A stretch of 64,000 bases of DNA from Caulobacter segnis (GCF_029543125.1 NZ_JARQWW010000003.1:434001-498000); one strand, 5' to 3'; positions 25,547 to 35,324 are shown, counted from the first letter of the stretch. Notes: generated from the sequence alone by a model not told the origin. A program made the numbers and translations.

Positions 25547-27451
25547 TCAGCCAGCGGGCGCTGCGAGCGCTTGCGCGAGCAGGGCGACCTCTTCGATCGC
25601 CGCGGCCAAGTCTTCTGCGCCACGCGCCTGCTCGCGCGCCGCGCCCGCCACCTGAAACGCCGCGCCTCCGGCCTGATCGGCGGCTGAGGCGATCTGGGCG
25701 ACGCCGGCGCCGACCTGGCTGACGGCGCGCAAGATCACATCAGCGCCCTGACTGATTTCATCCGCGCCTTCCAGGAGGGTGTCGATATCGGCGGCCATGA
25801 CGCCCAGACGCTCCAGAACAATCGCGTTGCGAGCGACTTCCGCCTCTGCGGCGCGGGCGATCGTCTCCAGGTCGCGGCGGATGCGGCCCGCCTCCAGTCC
25901 AACCCCGTCCACCAGGTCCTTGACCTGGTCGGCGTTGCGGCTGGCGGTGTCCGCCAGAGTGCGGACGTCAGCTGCGACAAGTTTAAAGGCGAGGCCGGCT
26001 TCGCCGGCGCGCGCGGCCTCCACGGCACCGCTGGTGGCGAGCATTGTGGTGCGCAAGGCCAGCAGGATGATGGCGTCGCTGGCCTTGGCGATGCGGCGCG
26101 ATCCGCCTTCAAGGGCGTCGACCAGGAGGACTACAGCGTCCGTTTCTTCACGGGCGCGCGCCACCGCGGCGATCATGCGCTCCACATCGGCGCGACTGCG
26201 CAAGAGCAGGGCGCGCGTGGCCTGCGCGCGCGCCTGGGTCTGACGGGCGCGGGCGGCTGCGATCTGAGCCGACTCCTGGATCTGGTCCATGGCCGCAGAG
26301 GCTTCCTGGGTGGCGCTCGCCTGCGACTGGGCTCCTCGATTGATCTGGTCGGCGGCTACGAGGATTTGGCTTGCGGAGCCGGACAGCTCCTGAATGACCG
26401 CCGAAAGCTCTTCGGCCGCGGCTGAGATCGCCGTGACCGCCTCGGGCGTGACCGTTCCGGCGGCGATCTGATCGGTCATTCCTGAAAGCTCGGCCGCGGC
26501 CTCTTCGGATTGTTCGAGCGAGCTCGTCTGTTGTTCGACCGCCGCCTGCGCCTCGGCGGCGGCGGCGGCCTGTTCTTCGGCGGCGCTGGCGATCACTTCG
26601 CTGCCGCGTTTGGCCTGCTCGATGGCGGCGGCGGAGTCGATGGCGGCGGTGAGGACCGCTTCGCTGTCCAGGCGCAAGGCGATCAGATCATCGCCGATCT
26701 GCGCGAGCAAATCAGTGACGCCCTTGGCCTGTCCAGCCTCGACGGCGGCGAGGTCGGCGGCGGCGCCGAGACGGGCGACGATTTCCTGCACGCCGGCGTC
26801 GATCGTTCGGCTTATGCCCCCGATGTCGTTTGACCGGTACCGAGCGGCGTCGGCCAAGGCGCGGATTTCGTCGGCGATCACCGTAAAGCCTTGGCCCGCG
26901 TCCGCGGCGCGGTCGGCTTCGATCGCCGCGTTCAGGGCCAGAAGGTTGGTCTGCTCGGCGATGTCGGCGACCCCGGCCATTAGGGCCTCGATCCGCTGGG
27001 CATGGGCCTTTAGGGCGGCGACCATTTCGACGCTTTGGATCTGCCGACGGGCGTTTTGGGCGACCGCCTCCACCGAAGCGGTCACCGCCCGACGTGATTC
27101 GGCCGCCAGCTCCTGCAGCGCCAAGGTGCGCTGACGCGCGGCGTCGGCGCGTGTTCGCGCCTGTTCGAAAGCCGCGCCCATGGTAGTCACGGCGGCCATC
27201 GACTCTTGAGCGGCCGAAGCAGCTTCCTCTGCGCCGGAGGCGATGACGGTCAGGGCCTGACCCAGTTCGGCCGCGGCGCCGGCGGCTTCGGCCAGGCCGC
27301 CCGCAAGCTCCAGGGTCGCAGCGCCGATGCGTTCATGGGCGCTTGTCGTTCGGGTCAGGGGGCGGCGACGGGGAGGCGAGGCGGGCTCTTGCGCAACGGA
27401 TGAGGCGGCTCGGCGGCCGGATAAGGCCGATTTCTTCACCAACGCCATCAT
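25547..27451 (-). CDS. Soluble methyl-accepting chemotaxis protein with tandem signalling hairpins
   Basis: 634 aa, no signal peptide or membrane helix, almost wholly Ala/Glu-rich coiled coil. A canonical receptor tip lies at about 165-205 ('[20 protein letters not shown]' then '[16 protein letters not shown]'). A second, divergent tip lies at about 465-510 ('[19 protein letters not shown]' then '[20 protein letters not shown]'). Two hairpins in one chain without a ligand-binding domain are unusual. ATG 27451 or 27448 may be used. It is the first gene of the operon and presumably feeds a cytoplasmic signal to the CheA downstream; the stimulus is unknown. Confidence 0.88.
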   Translation of the reverse strand: MMALVKKSALSGRRAASSVAQEPASPPRRRPLTRTTSAHERIGAATLELAGGLAEAAGAAAELGQALTVIASGAEEAASAAQESMAAVTTMGAAFEQARTRADAARQRTLALQELAAESRRAVTASVEAVAQNARRQIQSVEMVAALKAHAQRIEALMAGVADIAEQTNLLALNAAIEADRAADAGQGFTVIADEIRALADAARYRSNDIGGISRTIDAGVQEIVARLGAAADLAAVEAGQAKGVTDLLAQIGDDLIALRLDSEAVLTAAIDSAAAIEQAKRGSEVIASAAEEQAAAAAEAQAAVEQQTSSLEQSEEAAAELSGMTDQIAAGTVTPEAVTAISAAAEELSAVIQELSGSASQILVAADQINRGAQSQASATQEASAAMDQIQESAQIAAARARQTQARAQATRALLLRSRADVERMIAAVARAREETDAVVLLVDALEGGSRRIAKASDAIILLALRTTMLATSGAVEAARAGEAGLAFKLVAADVRTLADTASRNADQVKDLVDGVGLEAGRIRRDLETIARAAEAEVARNAIVLERLGVMAADIDTLLEGADEISQGADVILRAVSQVGAGVAQIASAADQAGGAAFQVAGAAREQARGAEDLAAAIEEVALLAQALAAPAG

Positions 27452-28036
27452 CGCCCCCTGTGCATCGCTGCGCGATCCATACGCGCGATCACGGCAAAGG
27501 GCAGCGTAAATCGGCGTTCTTCAGCCGAGCCGACGAAAAGATGGATCTGATGAAACGTCGTCTGCACAGTCGCCGCCCCAGCGACACCCGCCGCACTACG
27601 GGCAGGAGCTAAACTCAAGGCGAAGCTTGTGGTTCCCTTGATCGAAGGGAACGCGTCGCTGTTTTCCTTGGAAATCTGGGAAGTTCAGGTTCGGCCCGAT
27701 GTCTGGCGTTTAACTTTCCCAGGGCCTCGTCACGTCATTGCCGGCGGCCGATCATTCGCGTGCAGGCCACAAGCGCGTCTTCAAGGGCAGCCTGCCGCGA
27801 CGCGAGTGAGACAAGCTGGATTTGGCGCTCCGACAAGACTGACACGATGATGCTCCGTTGCGTCGCGCCCGCAAATGTGGACAGGAAGATTGGGCAAGAG
27901 GTGGAGCGCCATGCTTGCGCTCACTGGAAGCTGCTCCTTCAGGCCGTACGCTGCCAGGGGCGACCTGCCTGAGGCGTCAATCACGGCCGAGATTTCCGAT
28001 AATATATATTAGACGCTAAATGGATGGGGCCGTCCA
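27452..28036. other. Gene-poor region upstream of the chemotaxis operon
   Basis: Presumed promoter region of the chemotaxis operon (minus strand) plus about 500 bp in which no recognisable gene is seen. Short frames on both strands (for example 27781-27984 on -) lack family features. The local AT-rich stretch near 28003-28020 marks the change into the mobile-element-derived sequence that follows. Confidence 0.4.
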
Positions 28037-28139
28037 GGCGACGTCCCTGCTCATCACTGACCATAATAGATGCCCCATTTAATTGATGCGGCTTTTGGCA
28101 CCGGAATAGATGCCGCTTTTCGCCAAAATAGATGCGGCA
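28037..28139 (-). mobile_element. Solo terminal end of an IS21-like insertion sequence, copy A
   Basis: Three AATAGATGC-type repeats and one ATTGATGC variant are spaced about 20 bp apart. Read on -, the block starts with TG, runs through repeats of the form GCATCTATT, and ends in a start-like 'MVSDEQGRRL', which resembles the N-terminus of IS21-family IstA as I recall it. The frame then diverges, so only the end and about 10 codons remain. A near-identical block lies at 38489-38587 in the same orientation (7 mismatches and a 3-nt gap over about 100 bp). The repeat is certain; the IS21 assignment is probable. Confidence 0.6.
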
Positions 28140-28188
28140 TTGTCCCGGCCCGGAGAACGAAGACACCGCCATCGCCCAGGTCGCGACT

Positions 28189-28320
28189 GTCCCGAAACTC
28201 GTCCGATGCGGAGGTTTCGCGACTTTGATTTCGCTACAGAGTTCTCGGACGCACCTACCCGGAAATATTTCAACGATGCGTCGCCGGCAGCTGCTGTCCG
28301 GAAAACGTAGGTTTTTCGGA
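28189..28320 (-). other. Decayed resolvase res-like site
   Basis: Read on -, this segment aligns with the res region ahead of the serine resolvase at 48502. It shares the paired 12-mers (here GTCCCGAAACTC at 28189-28200 and GAGTTCTCGGAC at 28239-28250), the central TTTGATTTCGC stretch and a distal TTTTCCGGACAGC. It is inverted relative to the intact site and has no resolvase gene next to it. It is best read as the remnant of a related Tn5053-like element. Confidence 0.55.
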
Positions 28321-28446
28321 CGCGGGCTACAGTGGAGCATGTCCGCCTAGGAGCCGCCATGATTCAGAAGGGCTTTACATAGGTGATGCCGGCGCGAACG
28401 TTGGAGTCGTCACCGCGCGCCGTCACGCGTGTCGTTGCATAGCCAA

Positions 28447-28791
28447 CTACTGACAAAGTTCGACCAGATCGGACGGGACTGGCATCGGCGCTTCAGCTGG
28501 TACATCAGCGCCCCCGGTATTGCCGACGGGCAAGCGTCCCATCCACGACAGTAAGCCACCCGCCGCCAGGCGGATTATCTGCCCCCTCACCTCGCGCCAG
28601 TCACGCCGGCGCAAGCCGACTTTCAGCATCGTCCAATGGGCCCAGCTATGAGCTCCGGCCGAAGGTTGACCCAGGATGTGTGCGCGCTCCAGGCGCCGAA
28701 AGGCCTCGTCAAGATCGCCTTTGGCCAACGCCTCCTTCGCCAAGGCGGCCTCGTCGCGATAGGCGGCCAACCGTTTCGGCTTGAGCGTCAT
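28447..28791 (-). CDS. DUF3703-type protein of a metal-resistance operon
   Basis: 114 aa. Start at 28791 because it overlaps the upstream CDF stop (ATGA) and begins 'MTLKPKRLAAYRDEAALAKE'; the upstream extension is out of family. The sequence is a helical repeat-like domain: 'GDLDEAFRRLERAHILGQ', 'HSWAHWTMLKVGLRRRDW' and 'IIRLAAGGLLSWMGRLPVGN'. It matches my recollection of DUF3703, small proteins found downstream of cation efflux genes. The His and Trp residues are suggestive of metal handling, but no function is established. Last gene of the metal operon. Confidence 0.65.
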   Translation of the reverse strand: MTLKPKRLAAYRDEAALAKEALAKGDLDEAFRRLERAHILGQPSAGAHSWAHWTMLKVGLRRRDWREVRGQIIRLAAGGLLSWMGRLPVGNTGGADVPAEAPMPVPSDLVELCQ

Positions 28792-29453
28792 GCCGCGGCT
28801 CCAGCGGCGCTCCGCTCCTCGCGCGCCTGCAGGGTGATCTGCCAAGCCGAGCGAAGGAAAATCACGGCCAGGAAGACGCCGACAATCAGGTCGGGCCAGC
28901 GCGAGCCCGTCAAGCTGACCACAAGACCAGTGAACGCCACGGCGATGCATTGGATGACATCGTTGCGGGTGCAGAGCCAAACCGAGCGGACATTGGCGTC
29001 GCCGTCGCGGTATCGAAGTAGGAGCAGCGCGGCGAGCAGATTGGCGGCGATGCCGAACAGTCCTGCGCCAGAAATCGCGAAGCCCTCAGGCTCCGCGCCC
29101 GACACCAGTCGCCAAACGGCGATGCCGACGACGCTGGCCGCCAAGAGCGCCAGGCTGGCGCTCTTGATGAAAGCCGCATTGGTCCGGGCCGCGACGCTTC
29201 TGCCAATCACCCAGAGGCTAAGGCCATAGGTGGCTGCATCGGCCGCGAAATCCAGTGAGTTGGCCGCAAGCGTCGTCGATTGCGCCACCAGACTTCCGAC
29301 CGCGACCACCACGAACCCCACGAGGTTGATGGCGATCACCGCCGCAAGAATGCGCCGGTAGGCCTTCGAGGCGCCATCGAAGCGAACGGTCTGGCCGCAG
29401 CAAGACGATCCGGCGGAAGGCGTGGTGGATTTGGTGGTTGAGCAGCTTGTCAT
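28788..29453 (-). CDS. Cation diffusion facilitator (short form)
   Basis: 221 aa with about six membrane helices. Metal-site helices are recognisable: 'NSLDFAADAATYGLSL' (Asn/Asp-x3-Asp in TM2) and 'CTRNDVIQCIAVAFTG' (Asn-Asp in TM5). The N-terminus is Cys/Ser/Thr-rich ('MTSCSTTKSTTPSAGSSCCG'), possibly metal-binding. It lacks the cytoplasmic C-terminal domain of full-length CDF proteins. It would export Zn, Co or Cd by proton antiport. Overlaps both neighbours by 4 nt. Confidence 0.8.
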   Translation of the reverse strand: MTSCSTTKSTTPSAGSSCCGQTVRFDGASKAYRRILAAVIAINLVGFVVVAVGSLVAQSTTLAANSLDFAADAATYGLSLWVIGRSVAARTNAAFIKSASLALLAASVVGIAVWRLVSGAEPEGFAISGAGLFGIAANLLAALLLLRYRDGDANVRSVWLCTRNDVIQCIAVAFTGLVVSLTGSRWPDLIVGVFLAVIFLRSAWQITLQAREERSAAGAAA

Positions 29454-31507
29454 GCCTGCACCCTGCGCCCTGTAGCTGGTACAGGGTCAAGTTCGTCATT
29501 GGCCGTCATCGGATCGCGGTAAGCCAGCAGGCGAAGGGCGTTGAATACCACCAACAAGGTCGACCCCTCGTGCATCATCACAGCCGGCCCGATCCCCAGA
29601 CCCATGATCGTCGCGGGCACCAGTATCGCCACGACGCCGAGGCTGACGAAGACGTTCTGGCGGATGATCCGCCGTGTGCCGCGGCTTAAGCCCACCGCGA
29701 ACGGCAGATGAGCGAGATCATCGGCCATCAGCGCTACGTCCGCTGTCTCGAGCGCGACGTCCGAACCGGCCGCCCCCATGGCGACGCCGACCGTCGCACT
29801 GGCCATGGCCGGGGCGTCATTGACCCCGTCGCCGACCATGGCGACCTTGTCCTCACCGGCGAGCTTCTTTATCGCCGCCACCTTGTCCTCGGGCATCAGG
29901 TCGCCCCAGGCCTCGTCGAGCCCAACCTCCCTGGCGATGGCGTCGGCGACCTTCTGGTTATCGCCCGAGATCATGATCATGCGGCTGACGCCCAGCTTGT
30001 GCAGCTTTGCAAGCGCGGCCTTCGCCGAGGCCCTTGGCGTGTCCATCAGGCCGATGGCGCCAAGGTCCCTCCCCGCCCTGCGCACCACCATGGTCGTACG
30101 GCCCGCCTCGCGAAGCTTGGCGATGGCATTCTTGGCGACTGCATCCAGCGCGGGCACGCCGTCCGCACCGAACATCTCAGCCTTGCCGATCCAGACGGTG
30201 TCTCCATCGATCTTCGCGGCGACGCCCTTGCCCGTGAAGCTGCGAAGATCGGTCGCCACAGGAAAGGTCTGCTCGCCCAGACGTTTACGCCCATCCCTGA
30301 CGATCGCTTGGGCGAGCGGATGGTCGCTCATAGCCTCGACCGCCACCGCCACAGCCAGAAGCTCCTGCTCGGTCGCGCCCTCGACCGCAACGATGTCGGT
30401 GATCCGCGGACGCCCCTCGGTCAGAGTTCCGGTCTTGTCGAAGGCGATGGCTTTGAGCGAGCCAAGGTTCTCCAGAGGCGCGCCGCCCTTGACGAGCACC
30501 CCGCCACGCGCCGCCCGAGCGACGCCGGACAGCACGGCGCTGGGCGTGGCGATGGCCAGGGCGCAGGGGCTTGCCGCCACGAGGACGGCCATGGCGCGGT
30601 AGAAGCTGTCGGTGAAAGGCTCATCCACGACCACCCAGGCGAAGAGCAGAAGAACGGCGGTGATCAGCACGGCGGGGACGAAGAACCGTTCGAAACGTTC
30701 GGTGAACCGCTGGGTCGGCGACTTCTGGGTCTCCGCCTCGCTGACCATCTTGACGACCTTGGCCAGGGCGGTCTCGTCCGAGCGACGGGTCACCTCGATC
30801 TCGATCACCGCGCCGCCGTTGATCGTGCCGGCGAACACCCGGCTCGCAGCGTCGAGAGAGTCTGGTCGTTCGCGGGCTATAGCCGGGTCAGCCACGGGTG
30901 ATTTGTCGACGGGGATGCTTTCGCCAGTGACCGGAGCCTGGTTGATCGCGCTGGCGCCTTTGGTGACGAAGCCGTCGGCCGCCAGCCGCTCGTTGGGACG
31001 AATGATGACGGTGTCGCCGACCACCAGCTCCTGCACCGCAATCTCGAGAGTTTGCCCTTCCCGACGGACGGTGGCGGTGTCGGGCGCAAGTTCGGCCAAC
31101 GCCTCGATGGCGCGCTTTGCGCGCCCCATGGCATAGTGCTCGAGCGCATGGCCTAGGCTGAAGAGGAAGAGCAGCAAGGCGCCTTCGGCCCATTCCCCAA
31201 GCGCGGCCGCGCCCATGGCGGCGACCAGCATCAGGGTGTCGATCTCGAACTTCCTGTGCTTGAGGTTCTCAAGAGCCTCGCGCGTCGTAAAGAAGCCGCC
31301 GAAGCCGTAGGCTGCAATATAGCAGGCCATCGGCAACGCGCCCGGTGCGCCAGAGACGAGCTTTTCGACAGCAAAGCCCATGCCCAGCAAGGCGCCGCAA
31401 GCCAGGGCGAAGATTAGTTCGGTGTTGGCGCCGAGGAGGCCAGCGTGGGCGTGTTCGTCTTCGGAACCGGAAGACGCAACGTGATCTTGGTGGTTCTGGT
31501 CGGCCAT
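29450..31507 (-). CDS. P1B-4-type heavy-metal ATPase (Co/Zn/Fe class)
   Basis: 685 aa from the ATG at 31507, which shares a base with the upstream stop (TGATG). The His-rich N-terminus ('NHQDHVASSGSEDEHAHAG') has no CXXC domain. Landmarks: TM motif SPC at 313-315 instead of CPC, phosphorylation site DKTGT at 357-361, 'VTGESIPVDK', hinge 'GDGVNDAPAMASATVGVAMG' and a late-TM 'HEGSTLLVVFNALRLL'. SPC plus HEGS/T defines the P1B-4 subgroup, often linked to cobalt, zinc or iron export. It acts in the inner membrane, complementing the envelope-spanning Czc pump in the same operon. Confidence 0.9.
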   Translation of the reverse strand: MADQNHQDHVASSGSEDEHAHAGLLGANTELIFALACGALLGMGFAVEKLVSGAPGALPMACYIAAYGFGGFFTTREALENLKHRKFEIDTLMLVAAMGAAALGEWAEGALLLFLFSLGHALEHYAMGRAKRAIEALAELAPDTATVRREGQTLEIAVQELVVGDTVIIRPNERLAADGFVTKGASAINQAPVTGESIPVDKSPVADPAIARERPDSLDAASRVFAGTINGGAVIEIEVTRRSDETALAKVVKMVSEAETQKSPTQRFTERFERFFVPAVLITAVLLLFAWVVVDEPFTDSFYRAMAVLVAASPCALAIATPSAVLSGVARAARGGVLVKGGAPLENLGSLKAIAFDKTGTLTEGRPRITDIVAVEGATEQELLAVAVAVEAMSDHPLAQAIVRDGRKRLGEQTFPVATDLRSFTGKGVAAKIDGDTVWIGKAEMFGADGVPALDAVAKNAIAKLREAGRTTMVVRRAGRDLGAIGLMDTPRASAKAALAKLHKLGVSRMIMISGDNQKVADAIAREVGLDEAWGDLMPEDKVAAIKKLAGEDKVAMVGDGVNDAPAMASATVGVAMGAAGSDVALETADVALMADDLAHLPFAVGLSRGTRRIIRQNVFVSLGVVAILVPATIMGLGIGPAVMMHEGSTLLVVFNALRLLAYRDPMTANDELDPVPATGRRVQA

Positions 31508-32109
31508 CAGCGGCCCTCCCCTTGCCTGTCGGACTCGCGACGCGCGTCCTGAAGAATTTCGACGCCGCCCTTCAACGCTATGGCGGCGACGAGGACGCCA
31601 ATCGCCAGGTCGGGCCAGGCTTGGCCTGTGAGCATGACCAGCGCGCCAGCCAGGAGGATGCCGCCGTTTGAGGCGAAATCGTTCAGACTGAAGGTCTCGG
31701 CCGCACGCATGTTCACATCCTTGCCGCCCTGCCGTTTGACGAGGATCAGGCAGACGAGGTTCACGACGGCGGCGACTAGGGCCAGGACCATCATCGTGCC
31801 GCCGACAGGCTCGGTTCCGACGACCCAGCGGCGGACGGCGTCGGCCACCACGCCCACGGCGAAGATCAGCAGCATGATCCCTGACAGGCGGGCGGCGCCG
31901 CGCTTCCACCTGCCCGCCCTGCCCACAGCCAGAAAGCTGATCAGATAGACCGCCGCGTCCGAGCCGTTGTCGACGGCGTTGGCGAGCAGCGCGCTGGAGT
32001 CAGCGACGACGCCGCCAACTCCAAGCCCGCCCGCAAGGGCCGCGTTGAGGAGGAACACCGTCGCCAGCGTCTTGCGCTGGCGACGTTCCGATTGCGCCTT
32101 GGTCGTCAT
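31507..32109 (-). CDS. Cation diffusion facilitator (short form), second copy
   Basis: 200 aa, about six TM helices. 'NAVDNGSDAAVYLISF' in TM2 and 'TFSLNDFASNGGILLAG' in TM5 carry the metal-site residues of CDF exporters. Like the copy at 28788 it lacks the C-terminal cytoplasmic domain, yet the two differ clearly in sequence, so this is not a recent duplication. Start overlaps the CzcA stop (ATGA) and its stop shares a base with the P-type ATPase start. Confidence 0.8.
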   Translation of the reverse strand: MTTKAQSERRQRKTLATVFLLNAALAGGLGVGGVVADSSALLANAVDNGSDAAVYLISFLAVGRAGRWKRGAARLSGIMLLIFAVGVVADAVRRWVVGTEPVGGTMMVLALVAAVVNLVCLILVKRQGGKDVNMRAAETFSLNDFASNGGILLAGALVMLTGQAWPDLAIGVLVAAIALKGGVEILQDARRESDRQGEGR

Positions 32110-35100
32110 TCCTCGATCGCCTTTGGCTTGCGACGGCGAGCCGCCACGGCGGCGAAGGTCGGCAAGACCAGCAAGGTCAAAGCCGTGGACGTCAGCAGCC
32201 CGCCGATCACGACCGTGGCCAGGGGCTTTTGCACCTCGGCGCCGGCGCCGTGGGCGATGGCCATGGGGATAAAGCCAACGATGGCGACCAGAGCGGTTGT
32301 GAGCACGGCGCGCAGGCGGCTTGTCGCCCCCTCAACGGCGGCCTCGACGCTGGCGACACCCCTGTCGAGGCGTTCACGGATGGCTTGCATGAGGACAAGG
32401 CCGTTGAGGGTGGCCACGCCCGAGACGGCGATGAAGCCGACCGCCGCAGATACCGAGAACGGCATGCCGCGCAAGACAAGCGCCAGCGCGCCCCCGATCA
32501 GCGCCAAGGGCACGCAAGCGAACACCAGTCCGGCTTCGGCGAATGAGCCCAGCGCCATGAACAGCAGCAGCCCGATAAGGACGAACACGACCGGGATCAC
32601 CAGCCCCAGGCGCTGTTCGGCCCGCTTGAGATTCTCGAACTGCCCGCCCCACTCCAGACGCACGCCGGCCGGCAAGGCGATCTGATCGACCTTGCCTTGA
32701 GCCTCAGCGACGAAGCCGCCCAGATCGCGGCCGCGCACATTGGCCTGCACAACCATGCGGCGGCTGCCATTGTTGCGGCTGATCTGGTTGGGTCCCTCAG
32801 CGGTTTCGATACGCGCCACCGACGACAGCGGCACGGTGACTCCACTGGCCGACACGATCGGCAGCGCCGCCAGACTGGCCGGGTCGTTGCGAGCCGTCTC
32901 CGGCAGGCGCACGACAACGTCGAAGCGGCGGTCGCCCTCGAAAATCCGACCGGCTTGCGCACCGCCGATCGCAGCCGAGACCGCATCGCTGACATCGCCG
33001 GCGGTGAGGCCGTAGTTGGCGGCCGCGAACCGATCGACGCTGATGGTCAAGGTGGGAAGTCCCGAGGCCTGCTCCACACGAACGTCGGCCGAACCGCTGG
33101 TCTGGCGAAGCTGACCGGCCACCTGATCGGCGACCTTTTGCAAAGTGGCGAAGTCATCGCCATAGACGAGGACGGCAAGGTCGGTCCGCACGCCCGAGAT
33201 CAGCTCGTTGAACCGCAGCTCGATCGGCTGGCTGAATTCAAAGCTGTTGCCGATCTGGAGCGAAGCCTCCTTCTCGATCCGCGCGATGAGGTCTTCCTTG
33301 GGAAGCTTGGAGTCGGGCCAGTCGCTGCGGTCCTTCAGCACGATGACGCTGTCGGAGATGTTCGGCGGCATGGGGTCGACCGCCGCCTCGGCCGTGCCGG
33401 TGCGCGAGAACATGGTCTCGACCTCGGGCTGTGCCGTGATGGCGCGCTCCAGGGCCATCTGCATGGCCAGCGACTGCTCCAGGGACGCCGACGGCACGCG
33501 CAGCGCCTGCATGGCGATGTCGCCTTCATCGAGGGTCGGGATGAACTCTCGACCAAGGGTCGCAAAAGCCAGACCTCCGACAACGAGCGCCCCGAGGGCC
33601 GAGATAAGGACGACCTTGGGACGCGCCACGGCCGCAGATATGGCCGGTTCGATCCAGCGCCGCGCAAAGCGGATGACCAGGGTCTCGTGCTCCTCGGCTT
33701 CGCCGTTCGACGCGACATGGACACTCTTGGGCTCACGCACCAGCAGCGCTGTCATGGCAGGCACGAAAGTGAAGGAGAAGATGAAGGCCCCGATCAGGGC
33801 GAGCATCACTGTGGCGCCCATGGGGATGAAGGTCTTGCCCTCGACGCCTTCCAGCAGAAGGAGCGGCGTGAAGACCAGAAGAATGATCAGCTGGCCGAAG
33901 GCGGCCGGCTTGACCATCTGGCCGGCCGCCTTGCCCGCGGCTTCAAAGCGCTCCTTGCGGGTCAAAGCGCGCCCCAGGTCAGCACGTCTTTGCGCCAGCA
34001 CCAGCAGGGTGTTCTCGACGACGACAACCGCCCCGTCGACCAGCAGCCCAAAGTCGAGAGCGCCAAGGCTCATCAAATTGCCGCTGATGCCAAAGCGGTT
34101 CATGCCGATGACGGCGAAGAGGAAGCTGATGGGGATCATCAGCGCCGTGATGCTGGCGGCGCGGATGTTGCCCAGCAGCAGGAAGAGCACGACGACCACC
34201 AGTAGCGCGCCTTCGGTGAGATTGCGCGCCACGGTCTTGATGGTGGAGTTCACCAGGGCCGAGCGGTCAAGGACCGTCACCGCCTCGATGCCTGGCGGCA
34301 GGGTCTTGCGCACTTCCTCCAACCGCTCGCCCGCCGCCTGGGCGACCGTGCGGCTATTGCCGCCTGCGATCATCAGAGCGGTGCCAAGCACCGCCTCGTG
34401 CCCGTCGCGGCTGGCGCCGCCAAGCCTGGGCGCCTGGCCGATCTCGACAGTCGCCACATCAGCCACGCGCACCACCAGGCCGTTGCGGTTGGTGACCGGA
34501 GCTTGGGCGAGGTCTTCGGTGCGAAGCGCCAGGGCGTCGGTGCGCACCACGAGCTGTTCGCCCGCCCGCTGCACATAGCCGGCGCCGGCCTGCATGTTGG
34601 CCCGATCCAGGGCTGTGATCAGGTCCTGCAGTCCAAGTCCGTAGGAAGACAGGCGCGCGACGTCCGGCCGGACCGCATACTCCTTGACGTAGCCGCCGAC
34701 GGTGTCGACGCCGGCAAGGCCCTTGGCGGTGCGCATTTGCGGCGCGACGATCCAATCTTGGACCGTGCGCAGATAGGTGGCGCGCTGCTCGGGCGTGGCG
34801 AGCCGGTCCCCTTCCGGCGTCAGATAGGCGCCGTCAGATTGCCAGCCCGGCTTGCCGTTGCGAGCCAGGGCGCGATTGAACGGCTTATAGTCCACCGTCC
34901 ACATGAGGACTTCGCCCAGGCCGGTGGTGATCGGCGCTAGGGCGGGCTCGACGCCCTCTGGAAGGCGCTCGCGCGCCTGGGCCATCCGTTCGGCCACCTG
35001 CTGGCGGGCGAAGTAGATGTCCGTCTTGTCGTTGAAGATCACGGTGATCTGGCTAAAGCCGTTGCGGCTGAGCGATCGCGTGCTGGTGAGGCCGGGAATG

Positions 35101-35324
35101 CCGGCCATGGCGGTTTCCAGAGGATAGGTGACTTGGCGTTCGATCTGTTCGGGAGCCAGCGCCGGCGCGACCGTCGTGATCTGGACTTGGCGGTTGGTGA
35201 TGTCCGGAACAGCGTCGATCGGCAGTCTCGTCAGCTCGAAGAGGCCGTAGGAGGCCAAGACGGCGACGATGAGGACGACGAACCACCTGAGGCGGACGGA
35301 AAGTTCGATGATGGGTTTGAACAT
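32106..35324 (-). CDS. czcA: Heavy-metal RND efflux pump CzcA
   Basis: 1072 aa. TM1 region 'LSVRLRWFVVLIVAVLASYG' and 'LTRLPIDAVPDITNRQVQI' are typical of heavy-metal RND pumps. TM4 reads 'LDFGLLVDGAVVVVENTLL', with the two Asp and one Glu of divalent-cation HME-RND transporters. It drives Co/Zn/Cd export across both membranes with the adaptor and channel encoded upstream. 11 bp separate it from CzcB, and it overlaps the following CDF gene by 4 nt. Confidence 0.93.
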   Translation of the reverse strand: MFKPIIELSVRLRWFVVLIVAVLASYGLFELTRLPIDAVPDITNRQVQITTVAPALAPEQIERQVTYPLETAMAGIPGLTSTRSLSRNGFSQITVIFNDKTDIYFARQQVAERMAQARERLPEGVEPALAPITTGLGEVLMWTVDYKPFNRALARNGKPGWQSDGAYLTPEGDRLATPEQRATYLRTVQDWIVAPQMRTAKGLAGVDTVGGYVKEYAVRPDVARLSSYGLGLQDLITALDRANMQAGAGYVQRAGEQLVVRTDALALRTEDLAQAPVTNRNGLVVRVADVATVEIGQAPRLGGASRDGHEAVLGTALMIAGGNSRTVAQAAGERLEEVRKTLPPGIEAVTVLDRSALVNSTIKTVARNLTEGALLVVVVLFLLLGNIRAASITALMIPISFLFAVIGMNRFGISGNLMSLGALDFGLLVDGAVVVVENTLLVLAQRRADLGRALTRKERFEAAGKAAGQMVKPAAFGQLIILLVFTPLLLLEGVEGKTFIPMGATVMLALIGAFIFSFTFVPAMTALLVREPKSVHVASNGEAEEHETLVIRFARRWIEPAISAAVARPKVVLISALGALVVGGLAFATLGREFIPTLDEGDIAMQALRVPSASLEQSLAMQMALERAITAQPEVETMFSRTGTAEAAVDPMPPNISDSVIVLKDRSDWPDSKLPKEDLIARIEKEASLQIGNSFEFSQPIELRFNELISGVRTDLAVLVYGDDFATLQKVADQVAGQLRQTSGSADVRVEQASGLPTLTISVDRFAAANYGLTAGDVSDAVSAAIGGAQAGRIFEGDRRFDVVVRLPETARNDPASLAALPIVSASGVTVPLSSVARIETAEGPNQISRNNGSRRMVVQANVRGRDLGGFVAEAQGKVDQIALPAGVRLEWGGQFENLKRAEQRLGLVIPVVFVLIGLLLFMALGSFAEAGLVFACVPLALIGGALALVLRGMPFSVSAAVGFIAVSGVATLNGLVLMQAIRERLDRGVASVEAAVEGATSRLRAVLTTALVAIVGFIPMAIAHGAGAEVQKPLATVVIGGLLTSTALTLLVLPTFAAVAARRRKPKAIEE

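Noticed and set aside
27781-27984. 67-codon minus-strand frame upstream of the chemotaxis operon
   Set aside because: No family resemblance and no convincing ribosome-binding site.
28037-28139. Tandem AATAGATGC repeats considered as a CRISPR array or plasmid iterons
   Set aside because: Units are only about 20 bp apart with no unique spacers, and no cas or replication initiator gene is near; the repeated block ending in an IstA-like start fits an IS21 end better.
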